A DNA stretch of 64,000 nt from Acidithiobacillus sp. AMEEHan (lineage in GTDB: Bacteria; Pseudomonadota; Gammaproteobacteria; Acidithiobacillales; Acidithiobacillaceae): positions 1,610,001 through 1,674,000 of the forward strand of contig NZ_CP118747.1 of NCBI RefSeq assembly GCF_030996345.1, read 5' to 3'. Of the stretch, positions 16,138-25,385 are shown one piece after another (position 1 is the stretch's first letter; each line of letters opens with the position of its first letter). Below the pieces are notes generated by a model that ran no database searches, had not been told where the DNA came from, and was given only the letters and a program-made list of their open reading frames with translations. The translations under genes and the position numbers were made by a program.

Positions 16138-17522
16138 ACCGGAAGATTCTCGTTTTTTCCCTCGCGTCTCTCGGAATTGGGGTAGGGATCGGGGCAGCAA
16201 GCGTTCTGCTGGGATCCGCTTTTTCCCCCACGACCACTTCAATACCAGTCGCGAAGCATCCCGTCGAGAAAAACTCATCTTCTCCTGCCAAGCCACGTAT
16301 TCTCTACTGGGCAAACCCCATGAATCCCGCCATTCATGCGAGTCATCCCAGGAAAGACAACATGGGAATGGCCTACATCCCGGTATATGCCCACGCGCCA
16401 ACAGCCTCGTCTCCTGGTCTGGCAGTCAACGCGCGGATGGCACAAGAGCTGGGCGTGCACACGGTTCCTGTAATGCAGCGGAAAATCGGCCAGGTGTTCT
16501 CTACCGTCGGGACAGTCGCCATCGACCAAAACCGCGTATTCAGCGTTACACCGCGTTTTTCTGGGTGGATCCGGAACTTGGCCGTCCGTGCGGTAGGCGA
16601 TCCCGTGCAGGCTGGAAGCATCCTGGCGCAAATCTATTCGCCAGAAATGTACAGTGCTGAACAGGAGTACGTGCTTGCGCAGGAAGACGCCAACGCTGGC
16701 CCTGCGGTCGGGCGATTACGCAGTGCTGCGGGGGAACGTTTACGACTGTTGGGGCTATCCCCGAAGGCGATACACGAACTCGCAAAGACTGGGGTGGCGC
16801 AGGCTCAAGTCCCCATTGTGGCGCCCGCCTCCGGTGTCGTCGAGCAGATCGCTGTCCATCAAGGCGGATATCTGTCGGCAGAGAGCAGCCTCCTGGAAAT
16901 CGCCAATCTGGATCGCGTCTGGGTCCAAGTGGCGCTGTACGGGTACCAGCTGCCGGGAGTGCGCGTTGGCGATCGTGTCGACCTGCGCTCTCCCGACTAT
17001 CCCGGCAAGGTTTGGCGTGGCCGGCTGCGTTTTCTGTATCCCACCCAAAGCACGCAGAACCGAACCGTTACGGCACGCTTGAGCGTTGCCAATCCCGGTG
17101 GCGTATTGCGTCCTGGAATGTATGTGAATGCGCGCGTGTGGACCCAAGTGCAACCGCAGCTAGCCGTTCCCGACAGCGCCATCCTGCATACAGAGCGGGG
17201 AGACTTCGTCATCCTTCGCCAGCAAGGTGGGCACTTCCTACCCGTGGAGGTCCAGGTGGGACCCTCCGCGGATGGCTGGACGGCGATCGAACAAGGGCTA
17301 CGCGCTGGCGAGCGCGTGGTCGACAACGCGCAATTTTTACTCTACTCCGAGTCCCAATTTCAATCGGTGCGCGCTCGAATGCTCGGTGGCAATGAATCTG
17401 GCAGGGCAAGTGCCCCGACCCATTCTGCCTCAGCCCCCGCACCCTCGGTTGCTACCAATCAGTCGGCAAAGAAGCCTTCTACCTCCATGGCCGGTATGCA
17501 GATGGGAGGCGGACATGATTAA
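16134..17522 (+). CDS. cusB: Periplasmic adaptor of a heavy-metal RND pump
   Basis: 462 residues. One N-terminal transmembrane or signal helix is followed by a degenerate heavy-metal-binding domain (ILYWANPMNPAIHASHPR, then DNMGMAYIPVYA) in which the usual Cys are absent but the PMNP and MGM methionines remain. The adaptor core (GTVAIDQNRVFSVTPRFSGW, APASGVVEQIAVHQGGYL) gives the lipoyl and beta-barrel domains. The C-terminal tail is Ser/Ala-rich and closes with MAGMQMGGGHD, an extra Met/His metal site. It overlaps cusC by 4 bp and cusA by 8 bp. Confidence 0.9.
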   Translation: MNRKILVFSLASLGIGVGIGAASVLLGSAFSPTTTSIPVAKHPVEKNSSSPAKPRILYWANPMNPAIHASHPRKDNMGMAYIPVYAHAPTASSPGLAVNARMAQELGVHTVPVMQRKIGQVFSTVGTVAIDQNRVFSVTPRFSGWIRNLAVRAVGDPVQAGSILAQIYSPEMYSAEQEYVLAQEDANAGPAVGRLRSAAGERLRLLGLSPKAIHELAKTGVAQAQVPIVAPASGVVEQIAVHQGGYLSAESSLLEIANLDRVWVQVALYGYQLPGVRVGDRVDLRSPDYPGKVWRGRLRFLYPTQSTQNRTVTARLSVANPGGVLRPGMYVNARVWTQVQPQLAVPDSAILHTERGDFVILRQQGGHFLPVEVQVGPSADGWTAIEQGLRAGERVVDNAQFLLYSESQFQSVRARMLGGNESGRASAPTHSASAPAPSVATNQSAKKPSTSMAGMQMGGGHD

Positions 17523-20500
17523 AGGCATCGTTCGTTCCTCCCTCGACAATCCATTGATCGTCATCCTTGCGGCGCTTCTCACCGTGGCGGCAGGAATTCT
17601 GGCGATTCGCGCCATTCCCCTGGAAGCGATCCCGGATATCTCGCCTACCCAGGTTATCGTCAAAACCAGTGATCCTGGACAAGCACCACAGGTGGTGCAG
17701 GACCAAGTGACCTATCCCTTGGAGACCACCCTACAGGAGGTGCCTGGTGCCCGTGCGGTTCGGGGCTATTCCATGTTTGGCGACTCCTACGTGTATGTGC
17801 TCTTCAAAGACGGCACCCCAATCTATCAGGCCAGGAACCTCGTTCTGCAGTACTTGGAGCAGGCGCAGAGTGAGCTCCCGAGCGGCGTGATCCCGGCGTT
17901 GGGTCCAAACAGCTCCGGGGTCGATTGGATCTACGAATATGCCCTCACGGACCCCAGCGGTACGCTTAATTTGGCGCAATTGACCACCCTACAGAATTGG
18001 TTTTTGAAATTCGCCATCCAAGGGATTCCAGGTGTAGCGCAGGTGGCCACCGTTGGGGGCATGGAGCAGGAATATCAGGTAGTCATCCATCCTCATCGCT
18101 TGCTCAGCTATGGCATCACATTGCCACAGGTCGAGGCAGCCATTCGTGCTGCCAATGGGGAAACCAGCGGGTCGGTCATTGATATGGGGGAGTCGCGCTA
18201 CATCGTGCGAACGTCCGGCTATATCCATTCCCTTGCCGATCTGCGCCAGGTTTCTCTGGGGGTGCGCGATGGGGTACCGGTGACTCTGCAACAAGTCGCT
18301 AGGGTACAGTTAGGTCCGGTTCTTCCCAGCGGCATTGCCGAGTTGAATGGCCAGGGACAAGTCGTTGGCGGCATTGTGATGATGAATCAGGGCGGAAATG
18401 CCAATGCCCTCATTCAACGGGTACAGCAGAAACTGCACAAATTGCAGTCCTCCCTACCCCATGGCGTGCGCATCGTCACCACCTACAGTCAGCGTCCCCT
18501 CATCCAGCGCAGTATTGCAACACTCAGCGGCAAGCTGGTAGAGGAGTGTATTGCCGTCCTACTCATCACCTTCCTCTTTTTGTTCCGCGCGCGCTCTGCC
18601 CTCGTTGTATTGATCGCTCTGCCCATTGGTATCCTGGCCGCGTTTGTGGCCATGTATGCCCTGAGCATTCCCGCCAACATCATGTCCCTGGGAGGGATTG
18701 CGATTGCCGTTGGCGTCATGGTCGACGCACCCGTGGTGATGATCGAGAACATGCACAAGCGTATGGAAAGCGGGAAAATGAGCGATCCCTGGGCGGTGGC
18801 CCGGGAGTCGGCTTTGGAAGTCGGCCCGGCACTGTTTTTTTCCCTACTCGTGATCACCGTGTCGTTTTTGCCCATCTTTGCCCTCGGCGGCCAGGAAGGG
18901 AAATTGTTTTCCCCTTTAGCCTTTACCAAAACCTTTGCCATTGCCGCCGCCGCCGTGTTGTCCATCACCCTGGTCCCACTCCTCATGGCCTGGTTGATTC
19001 GCGGGCACATCCCTGAAGAGCGAAAAAATCCCGTGAATCGCCTGTTGGCGGCAGCGTATCGACCCGTTATCCATGGCGTTTTGCGAGCGCCGTGGCTGGT
19101 GGTTATCGGCGCAGGGTTACTGACGCTGACACTGTTCTATCCGTGGCAACGCCTGGGGACCCAGCTCATGCCACCTTTGAATGAGGGAACTCTCCTGTAT
19201 ATGCCCGTTGCGGAGAATCCGGCCCTCTCCTACGGAGAAGCAGGTGCCTTATTGCAGTTGACGGATCGCATCCTCAAAAGCTTCCCCGAGGTAAAAACGG
19301 TCTTCGGTGAGGCTGGAAGAGCACAGACCGCTACCGATCAGTCCCCGATTTCTATGTTCGACACGGTGGTAACCCTTCGCCGCAGACAGCACTGGCCTGC
19401 AGGGATGAGCCTGAACAGTTTACGCAGCAAGCTCAATCAGGCGCTCCAAATTCCGGGGCTCAGTAACGACTGGACGCAGCCCATCAAAGGTCGGGTAGAT
19501 ATGTTGACCACGGGTTTGCAGACACCACTCGGGATCAAGGTCGCCGGACCCAGGCTTGCCGTGTTGAACCGTCTTGGGCAGGAAGTGCAGAAGGCCCTGC
19601 AGCCGCTGCCCGGCACCCAGTCCGTGTATGCGGCCCATGTACTGGGAGGACGCTACATCGTCATTCACACCGATCGCGCGGCGGCAGCCCGCTATGGAAT
19701 CTCCGTAGCAGACGTGAATCAACTGGTGCAAACGGCTATTGGCGGCAAGGTGCTGACCACGGCTGTCGAGGGGGTGGAACGGTTTCCGGTCAATCTGCGG
19801 TATCCCCGTACCCTGCGGCAGTCCTTGCAAGCCTTGCGAAATGCCTATGTCACAGCGCCGGATGGTACGCAAATTCCTCTGGCGCAAGTGGCCCAAGTGC
19901 GCATGGAAGCGGGGCCCGCCATGCTGACAAGTGACGACAGTCAATTGAATACCTGGGTTACCCTGGACCTCAAGCCCGGAACGAGCATTGGGGGCTATGT
20001 GTCTGCAGCGCAGCGGGTGCTAGCGAAACAGGTCCGTTTACCCCCAGGTTATACCATCGATTGGGTAGGCGAGTACCAAAGCATGCAACGGGCAAATCAA
20101 CGTTTGCTCCTGATTGTCCCTGCGGTATTGCTGCTGATCGCAGTACTGCTCTACTTCAACTTTCGCAACATCGTTGAAGTCGGCATCGTCCTGATCACGC
20201 TGCCATTTTCCCTGATCGGCGGGCTGTGGCTGGTCTATCTCCTGTACTACAAGTTGTCCGTGGCAGTCATCGTCGGGCTGATTGCACTGTCTGGGGTAGC
20301 GGCCGAGTTCGGTGTAGTGATGCTGCTCTATCTGGATGAGGCGGTCTATCGCCGACGAACCCGAGATGCCCTGCAGAATTGGCATGATCTGCAATTGGCC
20401 GTGGTGGAAGGCAGCATGCTGCGACTGCGTCCCCTTGCCATGACTTTTACCTTGGTTGTGGTCGGCCTGCTTCCCATCATGCTCAGTCACGGAACCGGCG

Positions 20501-20625
20501 CGGACATGATGAAACGCATTGCCGCGCCGGTGATCGGCGGCATGTTCAGTGCCGCGTTATTGGCACTGTTGGTCATCCCAGCGCTTTATGCGCTGTGGCA
20601 AAAACGTCGTTGGAAATTTTCGTAA
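17515..20625 (+). CDS. cusA: Heavy-metal efflux RND transporter (CusA/CzcA family)
   Basis: 1036 residues, the normal size for HME-RND pumps. I start at ATG 17515 (MIKGIVRSSLDNPLIVIL); an upstream extension in the frame overlaps the adaptor gene. Twelve membrane helices in two halves are visible. The HME hallmark is GIAIAVGVMVDAPVVMIENM with the proton-relay Asp, and the N-terminal AIPDISPTQVIV and LNEGTLLYMP blocks are standard. Proton-driven export of Cu(I)/Ag(I) is favoured over divalent ions by the Met-rich neighbours. It is followed 14 bp later by a Met-rich exported protein. Confidence 0.93.
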   Translation: MIKGIVRSSLDNPLIVILAALLTVAAGILAIRAIPLEAIPDISPTQVIVKTSDPGQAPQVVQDQVTYPLETTLQEVPGARAVRGYSMFGDSYVYVLFKDGTPIYQARNLVLQYLEQAQSELPSGVIPALGPNSSGVDWIYEYALTDPSGTLNLAQLTTLQNWFLKFAIQGIPGVAQVATVGGMEQEYQVVIHPHRLLSYGITLPQVEAAIRAANGETSGSVIDMGESRYIVRTSGYIHSLADLRQVSLGVRDGVPVTLQQVARVQLGPVLPSGIAELNGQGQVVGGIVMMNQGGNANALIQRVQQKLHKLQSSLPHGVRIVTTYSQRPLIQRSIATLSGKLVEECIAVLLITFLFLFRARSALVVLIALPIGILAAFVAMYALSIPANIMSLGGIAIAVGVMVDAPVVMIENMHKRMESGKMSDPWAVARESALEVGPALFFSLLVITVSFLPIFALGGQEGKLFSPLAFTKTFAIAAAAVLSITLVPLLMAWLIRGHIPEERKNPVNRLLAAAYRPVIHGVLRAPWLVVIGAGLLTLTLFYPWQRLGTQLMPPLNEGTLLYMPVAENPALSYGEAGALLQLTDRILKSFPEVKTVFGEAGRAQTATDQSPISMFDTVVTLRRRQHWPAGMSLNSLRSKLNQALQIPGLSNDWTQPIKGRVDMLTTGLQTPLGIKVAGPRLAVLNRLGQEVQKALQPLPGTQSVYAAHVLGGRYIVIHTDRAAAARYGISVADVNQLVQTAIGGKVLTTAVEGVERFPVNLRYPRTLRQSLQALRNAYVTAPDGTQIPLAQVAQVRMEAGPAMLTSDDSQLNTWVTLDLKPGTSIGGYVSAAQRVLAKQVRLPPGYTIDWVGEYQSMQRANQRLLLIVPAVLLLIAVLLYFNFRNIVEVGIVLITLPFSLIGGLWLVYLLYYKLSVAVIVGLIALSGVAAEFGVVMLLYLDEAVYRRRTRDALQNWHDLQLAVVEGSMLRLRPLAMTFTLVVVGLLPIMLSHGTGADMMKRIAAPVIGGMFSAALLALLVIPALYALWQKRRWKFS

Positions 20626-20639
20626 AAAGGAGAAACAAG

Positions 20640-21188
20640 ATGGATCGTAGACAATGGATGAAGTCGTTTTTTTCGGCCCTCGCCCTGCTCGGATATGTGC
20701 GCATCGATCCCGCCAGTGCCTCTCCCATGGCAGGGATGATGGGGGGCATGATGGGAAATGGTTCCGATAAAGAGGGTATGGGGGCCATGATGTCGCCAGA
20801 AAACCGGGGGCCCATGCAGACCGGAATGGAGCTTTTCGAGAGACACGCGCAAGTTCATCGCAAGGTAACTTTTCTGCCCAACGGGATTCATGCCGTTACG
20901 ATTTCTGCCGTGCCGGAAACCGTCGCCCTGCTGCAAGCGCACGTTTCCCAGATGTATGCGCGACTTGCGGAGGATCGCCCTTTTCCCTATCCCATCAGCC
21001 GTAGCGTGCCGGTGATGTTCGCCCATCCAACGCTCTACCAGCGCAAGCTCGATCTGCTGAAAGATGGTGTTGCCGTGACGGAAACGTCGAATGATCCAGA
21101 AATGGTGCGGGTGATCCACGAGCACGCCCGAGAGATTACCCGTTTCGTCAAGGACGGTATGCCCGCCATGATGCGCAACATGATGTAG
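20640..21188 (+). CDS. Met/His-rich exported protein with twin-arginine signal
   Basis: 182 residues starting at ATG 20640 after AAGGAG. The N-terminus MDRRQWMKSFFSALALLGYV fits a Tat signal (RR-x-W-M-K plus hydrophobic stretch), so the protein is probably exported folded. The mature start is methionine-rich (MAGMMGGMMGNGSDKEGMGAMM), and the end is HEHAREITRFVKDG then MPAMMRNMM. The middle (HAQVHRKVTFLPNGIHAVTI) is a conserved-looking domain I cannot name. Last gene of the copper cluster; likely a periplasmic copper buffer or donor (inference). Confidence 0.75.
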   Translation: MDRRQWMKSFFSALALLGYVRIDPASASPMAGMMGGMMGNGSDKEGMGAMMSPENRGPMQTGMELFERHAQVHRKVTFLPNGIHAVTISAVPETVALLQAHVSQMYARLAEDRPFPYPISRSVPVMFAHPTLYQRKLDLLKDGVAVTETSNDPEMVRVIHEHAREITRFVKDGMPAMMRNMM

Positions 21189-21325
21189 TCTGCAAGGCAC
21201 GAGAGACGGTCGCCGCAATGCCTCGTTGAGAAGTTGTCGGGCCAGACGGCTTCCCCACGGCACTGAGACCTGCGGTCGGTCGTATTGACGCCATTGGCTA
21301 ACCCGTAGTTCAATGCCCTCCAATT

Positions 21326-21343
21326 TATACACTTGGGGGTATA
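21326..21343. promoter_or_regulatory. CsoR/RcnR-type operator
   Basis: TATACACTTGGGGGTATA has the run of five G flanked by TATA arms seen at RcnR/InrS/CsoR operators. It ends three bases before the ATG of the regulator itself, so bound repressor would block both promoter clearance and the ribosome site. Good autoregulatory candidate. Confidence 0.65.
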
Positions 21344-21346
21344 GGT

Positions 21347-21613
21347 ATGGCCCATGATCGGCAGGCGATCTTGCAGCGTATGGCAAGACTGGAGGGGCAA
21401 ATGCGCGGCATCCGGCAGATGCTGGAATCCGACCGCGATTGCCCGGAAATCTTGGTGCAGATGTCGGCTGCCCGAGCCGCGCTCGATCAAGTGGCGCGGC
21501 TCGTATTCGAGGACCATCTGGATCATTGTCTGCTGGATGCGGTGCGCGAGGGGGATGCAGAACCCCGACTCGCAGAGATCAAGGCGGCCTTCGCCCGCTA
21601 CTTTCTTCCCTGA
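21347..21613 (+). CDS. CsoR/RcnR-family metal-sensing repressor
   Basis: 88 residues, all-helical. Metal-site residues can be read: His3, Cys32 (SDRDCPEI), and His57, His60 and Cys61 in EDHLDHCLLD. Cys-His-x3-Cys is the CsoR copper set, while His3 and His60 add RcnR-like nickel/cobalt options, so the pattern is mixed. The neighbour 11 bp downstream is a nickel/cobalt-type exporter, which favours Ni or Co sensing. The family derepresses export when metal binds. Confidence 0.88.
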   Translation: MAHDRQAILQRMARLEGQMRGIRQMLESDRDCPEILVQMSAARAALDQVARLVFEDHLDHCLLDAVREGDAEPRLAEIKAAFARYFLP

Positions 21614-21624
21614 GGACTGCCAAG

Positions 21625-22284
<660 letters not shown>

Positions 22285-22305
22285 AGGCGCGCAGAAGGAG
22301 GGCAA

Positions 22306-22524
22306 TTGGATATTCTAACACTTTATGGCGCATCGGTGGTGACACTGATGATGATTTTTTATGCATTGGAAAGTAAATCATCATGGTACACCCTGGCATT
22401 TGGCTTCACATGCATTGGCTCGGCGATTTATGGATTCCTTGCGGGAACATGGCCCTTTGGCATAATCGAGAGTATTTGGAGCATTATTGCTTTTCGTAAG
22501 TGGGTTCTGCTGCGATGTAAGTAA
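22306..22524 (+). CDS. Small conserved-looking membrane protein (72 aa)
   Basis: Starts at TTG 22306 with a strong AAGGAGG ribosome site six bases before. Two to three membrane helices: LYGASVVTLMMIFYALES, then WYTLAFGFTCIGSAIYGF, then GIIESIWSIIAFRKW. The YALE-x-S, YGFLAG-x-WPFG and E-x-IW patterns look like a known small family whose role is unknown. It follows the exporter by 21 bp, so possibly the same operon, and converges on nasT. Confidence 0.6.
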   Translation: MDILTLYGASVVTLMMIFYALESKSSWYTLAFGFTCIGSAIYGFLAGTWPFGIIESIWSIIAFRKWVLLRCK

Positions 22525-22639
22525 TTTTGCATCCATAAACCAAGGGTTGCGAATGACTGTTAACGCTGCCCTGCCGCCGTTGATCCCCGATGGTCGGCAG
22601 CAGATCAAAGCGGTTGTTCGGCTCCGTTGCCCAGGGCAA

Positions 22640-23209
22640 TTACGGGGTTTCCATTTGCGTAATCATCAGGGCTACTTCAATAAGCTTTTTACCTTGGTTC
22701 ATTGCCAATTTTCGCATACGTTTGTAGGCTTCTGATTCGTCGATTTGCAAATCGCGCATAAGAATCCCTTTTGCCTTTTCTATGGTCTTGCGCTCATTGA
22801 GTGCCGTGCGGGTATTGTTGAGCTCCTGACGCAACTGGCGGTACTCGGCGTAACGAAACGCTGCCACTTTCAGAATGGGGTCAATGTCGCGGGCAGTAAT
22901 TCCATGGGCGACGTAAGCAGCAACGCCGGCCCGAATCGCGCGGCGCATCGTGTCTTCATCCTCTGGAGCTCCTAACACTACGACGGGCAATTCCAGGGTC
23001 TCACTCAAAAAAACGATATGTTCCAGAACATCGCGCTCGGGGGAGCTGGCATCGGCAATGATGACCTCTGCCTTGCATTCCTCTACCCGCTGCCAAGACA
23101 ACGCCTTCCACGACAATACCGCGGGCACCGCGTGCCCTTCACCGACGAGTGCATCACGCAGGATGGATACTCGCGCTTCGTCGTCGTCAATGAGAACGAT
23201 ACGATACAT
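22640..23209 (-). CDS. nasT: NasT-type ANTAR antiterminator
   Basis: 189 residues starting at ATG 23209. The N-terminal pseudo-receiver (MYRIVLIDDDEARVSILRDA, then IIADASSPERDVLEHI) joins via a coiled coil to an ANTAR RNA-binding domain (LNERKTIEKAKGILMRDLQI, ESEAYKRMRKLAMNQGKKL). In characterised NasS/NasT systems this protein binds leader RNA hairpins and prevents termination ahead of nitrate genes; nitrate-free NasS holds it inactive. It is the last gene of the nirBD-nasA operon, 5 bp after cbiX. Leader terminators exist before nirB, narK and nasS in this window. Confidence 0.9.
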   Translation of the reverse strand: MYRIVLIDDDEARVSILRDALVGEGHAVPAVLSWKALSWQRVEECKAEVIIADASSPERDVLEHIVFLSETLELPVVVLGAPEDEDTMRRAIRAGVAAYVAHGITARDIDPILKVAAFRYAEYRQLRQELNNTRTALNERKTIEKAKGILMRDLQIDESEAYKRMRKLAMNQGKKLIEVALMITQMETP

Positions 23210-23214
23210 GCGGA

Positions 23215-23574
23215 TCAGGCTAACAGACGCAGCACTGCAGCGCGTACGACTTCGGATTCGCCAACGGGTGGATCGACAACAAAGCTGCAATCGGGTAAGT
23301 CACGCAACAGGTCCTGGACAAGCTTCGGTAGATCATCCCGCAAATGACGGCCGCGACTCCAGAATAAGGGCGTTATGCGAAAATCTCTATTGCCCTTCGC
23401 GTGCGCGGCAAAAACCGCCTCAGCGAGACTGGGTGACCACATCTCCAGGTAGCAGAGCACGACAGAGCGTTGCGGGTGGGCTGTCTGCAGTTCTCCTGCA
23501 ATTCGTTCGAAAGGCCAGCGCCATTCTGGATCGCGGGAGCCATGGGCGAGGAGGACATGGACTGGTCCCATCAT
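23215..23574 (-). CDS. cbiX: CbiX/SirB-type sirohydrochlorin chelatase
   Basis: 119 residues, the short single-domain form. The start is HVLLAHGSRDPEWRWPFERI with the chelatase His, and the middle is FRITPLFWSRGRHLRDDLP with the second His region. It inserts Fe (or Co) into sirohydrochlorin. Siroheme is the cofactor of NirB, which explains its place here. ATG 23574 overlaps the cobA stop (ATGA), so the two are coupled. The longer open frame upstream is antisense-like and unrelated. Confidence 0.85.
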   Translation of the reverse strand: MMGPVHVLLAHGSRDPEWRWPFERIAGELQTAHPQRSVVLCYLEMWSPSLAEAVFAAHAKGNRDFRITPLFWSRGRHLRDDLPKLVQDLLRDLPDCSFVVDPPVGESEVVRAAVLRLLA

Positions 23575-24362
23575 CGGCAACCGGCCTGTTGGGCAAGCCC
23601 AGATTCCTGCGCTGCCGGCCGCCAGGCAAGGACATCGCCAAGCTCCACCACAGCACCAATGATGAGCACGGCAGGGCTGGCGATGCCGACACGAGCAATC
23701 GCTATGGGCAACTCCTGAACCGTGCTGCGTACCTGCCGCTGTTCCAGGGTTGCCCACTGGATGGCGGTGGCAGGAGTGCTGGGCGACATGCCACCCGCCA
23801 GCAGACCGGCACAGATCTGCGTGATCTGGCTGATACCCATGTAGATGACCAGTGTATCTGCAGCTTGGGCGAAGCGTGACCAATCGATGGGAGGGGAGTT
23901 ACGCGCCTGCTGGCCGGTGCAGAAAAGCACGGAACGGCTCATCTGGCGATGGGTCAGTGGGATTCCCGCATAGGCGGCGGCACCCATGGCACTGGTGATG
24001 CCTGGCACGATTTCATAGGCAATTCCCGCGGCGCGTAAGGCGAGACATTCTTCACTTCCCCGCCCAAACAGGAAGGGGTCGCCGCCTTTCAAGCGTACCA
24101 CCCGCTGCCCCTGTCGCGCGGCACGGATCATCTGTTCATGGATCAGCAGCTGTGCAGTCGACGGCCGTCCCCCGCGTTTTCCCACATCGATGCGCTGACA
24201 GTCATCGGGCGCTAGCGAGAGAATTTCCGGGTTGGCCAAGGCATCGTAGAAAATCACCTCAGCCGCAGCGAGACGTCGCGCCGCACGCAAGGTCAAAAGC
24301 TCGGGATCGCCTGGACCAGCGCCGAGTAACGAGACCAACGGTGGAGAGAAGGACGGATTCAT
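23571..24362 (-). CDS. cobA: Uroporphyrinogen-III C-methyltransferase
   Basis: 263 residues with all SUMT landmarks: SLLGAGPGDPELLTLRAARR at the N-terminus, RLKGGDPFLFGRGSEE as the SAM-binding region, VPGITSAMGAAAYAGIPLTH, and ARVGIASPAVLIIGAVV near the end. It makes precorrin-2 from uroporphyrinogen III with two SAM, the first step of siroheme synthesis for nitrite reductase. Unlike CysG it lacks the dehydrogenase domain. It lies 11 bp after ybiB and overlaps cbiX. Confidence 0.93.
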   Translation of the reverse strand: MNPSFSPPLVSLLGAGPGDPELLTLRAARRLAAAEVIFYDALANPEILSLAPDDCQRIDVGKRGGRPSTAQLLIHEQMIRAARQGQRVVRLKGGDPFLFGRGSEECLALRAAGIAYEIVPGITSAMGAAAYAGIPLTHRQMSRSVLFCTGQQARNSPPIDWSRFAQAADTLVIYMGISQITQICAGLLAGGMSPSTPATAIQWATLEQRQVRSTVQELPIAIARVGIASPAVLIIGAVVELGDVLAWRPAAQESGLAQQAGCR

Positions 24363-24373
24363 GGCACGTTCCT

Positions 24374-25383
24374 CTAGGCAGCGATACGGGAGAAGGAGTG
24401 ACGCAGGAGGGCTCGAGCACTGGCGAGGCTGTCACAACGTCTGCTTAGCAACAGAAGCGCCGCAGCCTGCTCCGCCAGAGGGTGAGGAAGGGCTTGCCGG
24501 CCATCAAGGACGTCCTGAATGTACGCACTGGTGGCAACGACTGTGTTGTCTGGCAAGGCTAGCAGGTTGGGTGATGACCTCTGGTCCTTAGCGATGAGGA
24601 TCTCCGTTTGTTCTTGCTGGCAGGCGAAGAGATCGGGGCGCCGCTGCGGGTTGGCAAAAGGTTCTCCCTCCGTCGCGCGAAAGCACAGGGCCGGCATTTC
24701 GTTGTGGATGAAAAACTCTTGCAGGCGCTGGAGATAGGGGGGTGGGTGACAGCAGCGCAGACGACCGCATCCTGTGGGGCAAAAGGGTGCAAGACTTTCA
24801 GCAGGGTATGTACACTGGAACGTATGCCCAGCTTCTCACGTAGGGCGAAGATTCGTGCCAGACCCGGTTGCCAGCAGGACAACGGCAGATAGGTCAAACC
24901 TTGAAGGTGCAGTAAGGTGTCCGCCTGGGCTATGGTTTCGGCGTAGGCCAGGCCCAAGTGTTGGAGGATTTGTATGCTATGAACCCGCCCGTGGGGAGAG
25001 TGGTCTTGGGAAGGCGATGCCGGTAGTGCATCGAGGTCTGGTCCATGCAGCAGAACCGGAACTCCACAGCGAGTGAGCACCAATGCCAGCAGCGGCAATA
25101 AATTGGCGCGCCGCCGCGTACCATTGTAACTGGCAAAGACCACCGGGCGTATTCGACTCGGACGCGCCAGGGTTGTCATACGCCCACGGATGGCGTCATG
25201 AAATCCCTGCAATTCCTCCAGGCTTTCGCCCTTGATACGATAGGCGACCCAAAAGGCGCCAGCAAAAAGTTCCGGTAGTTCTCCCTCTAACCAAGCAGCA
25301 AAAAGCGCTTCGGCTTCGCTTTTGCTGAGGTCTTCGGCATGTTCACGACCGCGGGCAACACGGCTGAGATATTCATTCCACAT
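24374..25383 (-). pseudogene. ybiB: YbiB/TrpD2-like protein, frameshifted in a C-run
   Basis: Related to anthranilate phosphoribosyltransferase (TrpD2/YbiB group; characterised relatives bind nucleic acid). The first part is read from ATG 25383 (MWNEYLSRVARGREHAEDLS; VFASYNGTRRRANLLPLLAL; VLLHGPDLD) to about base 24740. The rest continues in another frame from there (MPALCFRATEGEPFANPQRR to the stop at 24374). The frame changes at a run of six C on the coding strand (24737-24742); one more C would give THPPYLQRLQEFF and restore a full protein. It is either a real frameshift, a phase-variable tract, or a sequencing error. Its start lies 2 bp after nasA. Confidence 0.78.
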
Positions 25384-25385
25384 CT

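Noticed and set aside
17227-17514. N-terminal extension of cusA to 17227
   Set aside because: Overlaps the adaptor gene in another frame. The conserved protein starts at MIKGIVRSSLDNP (17515).
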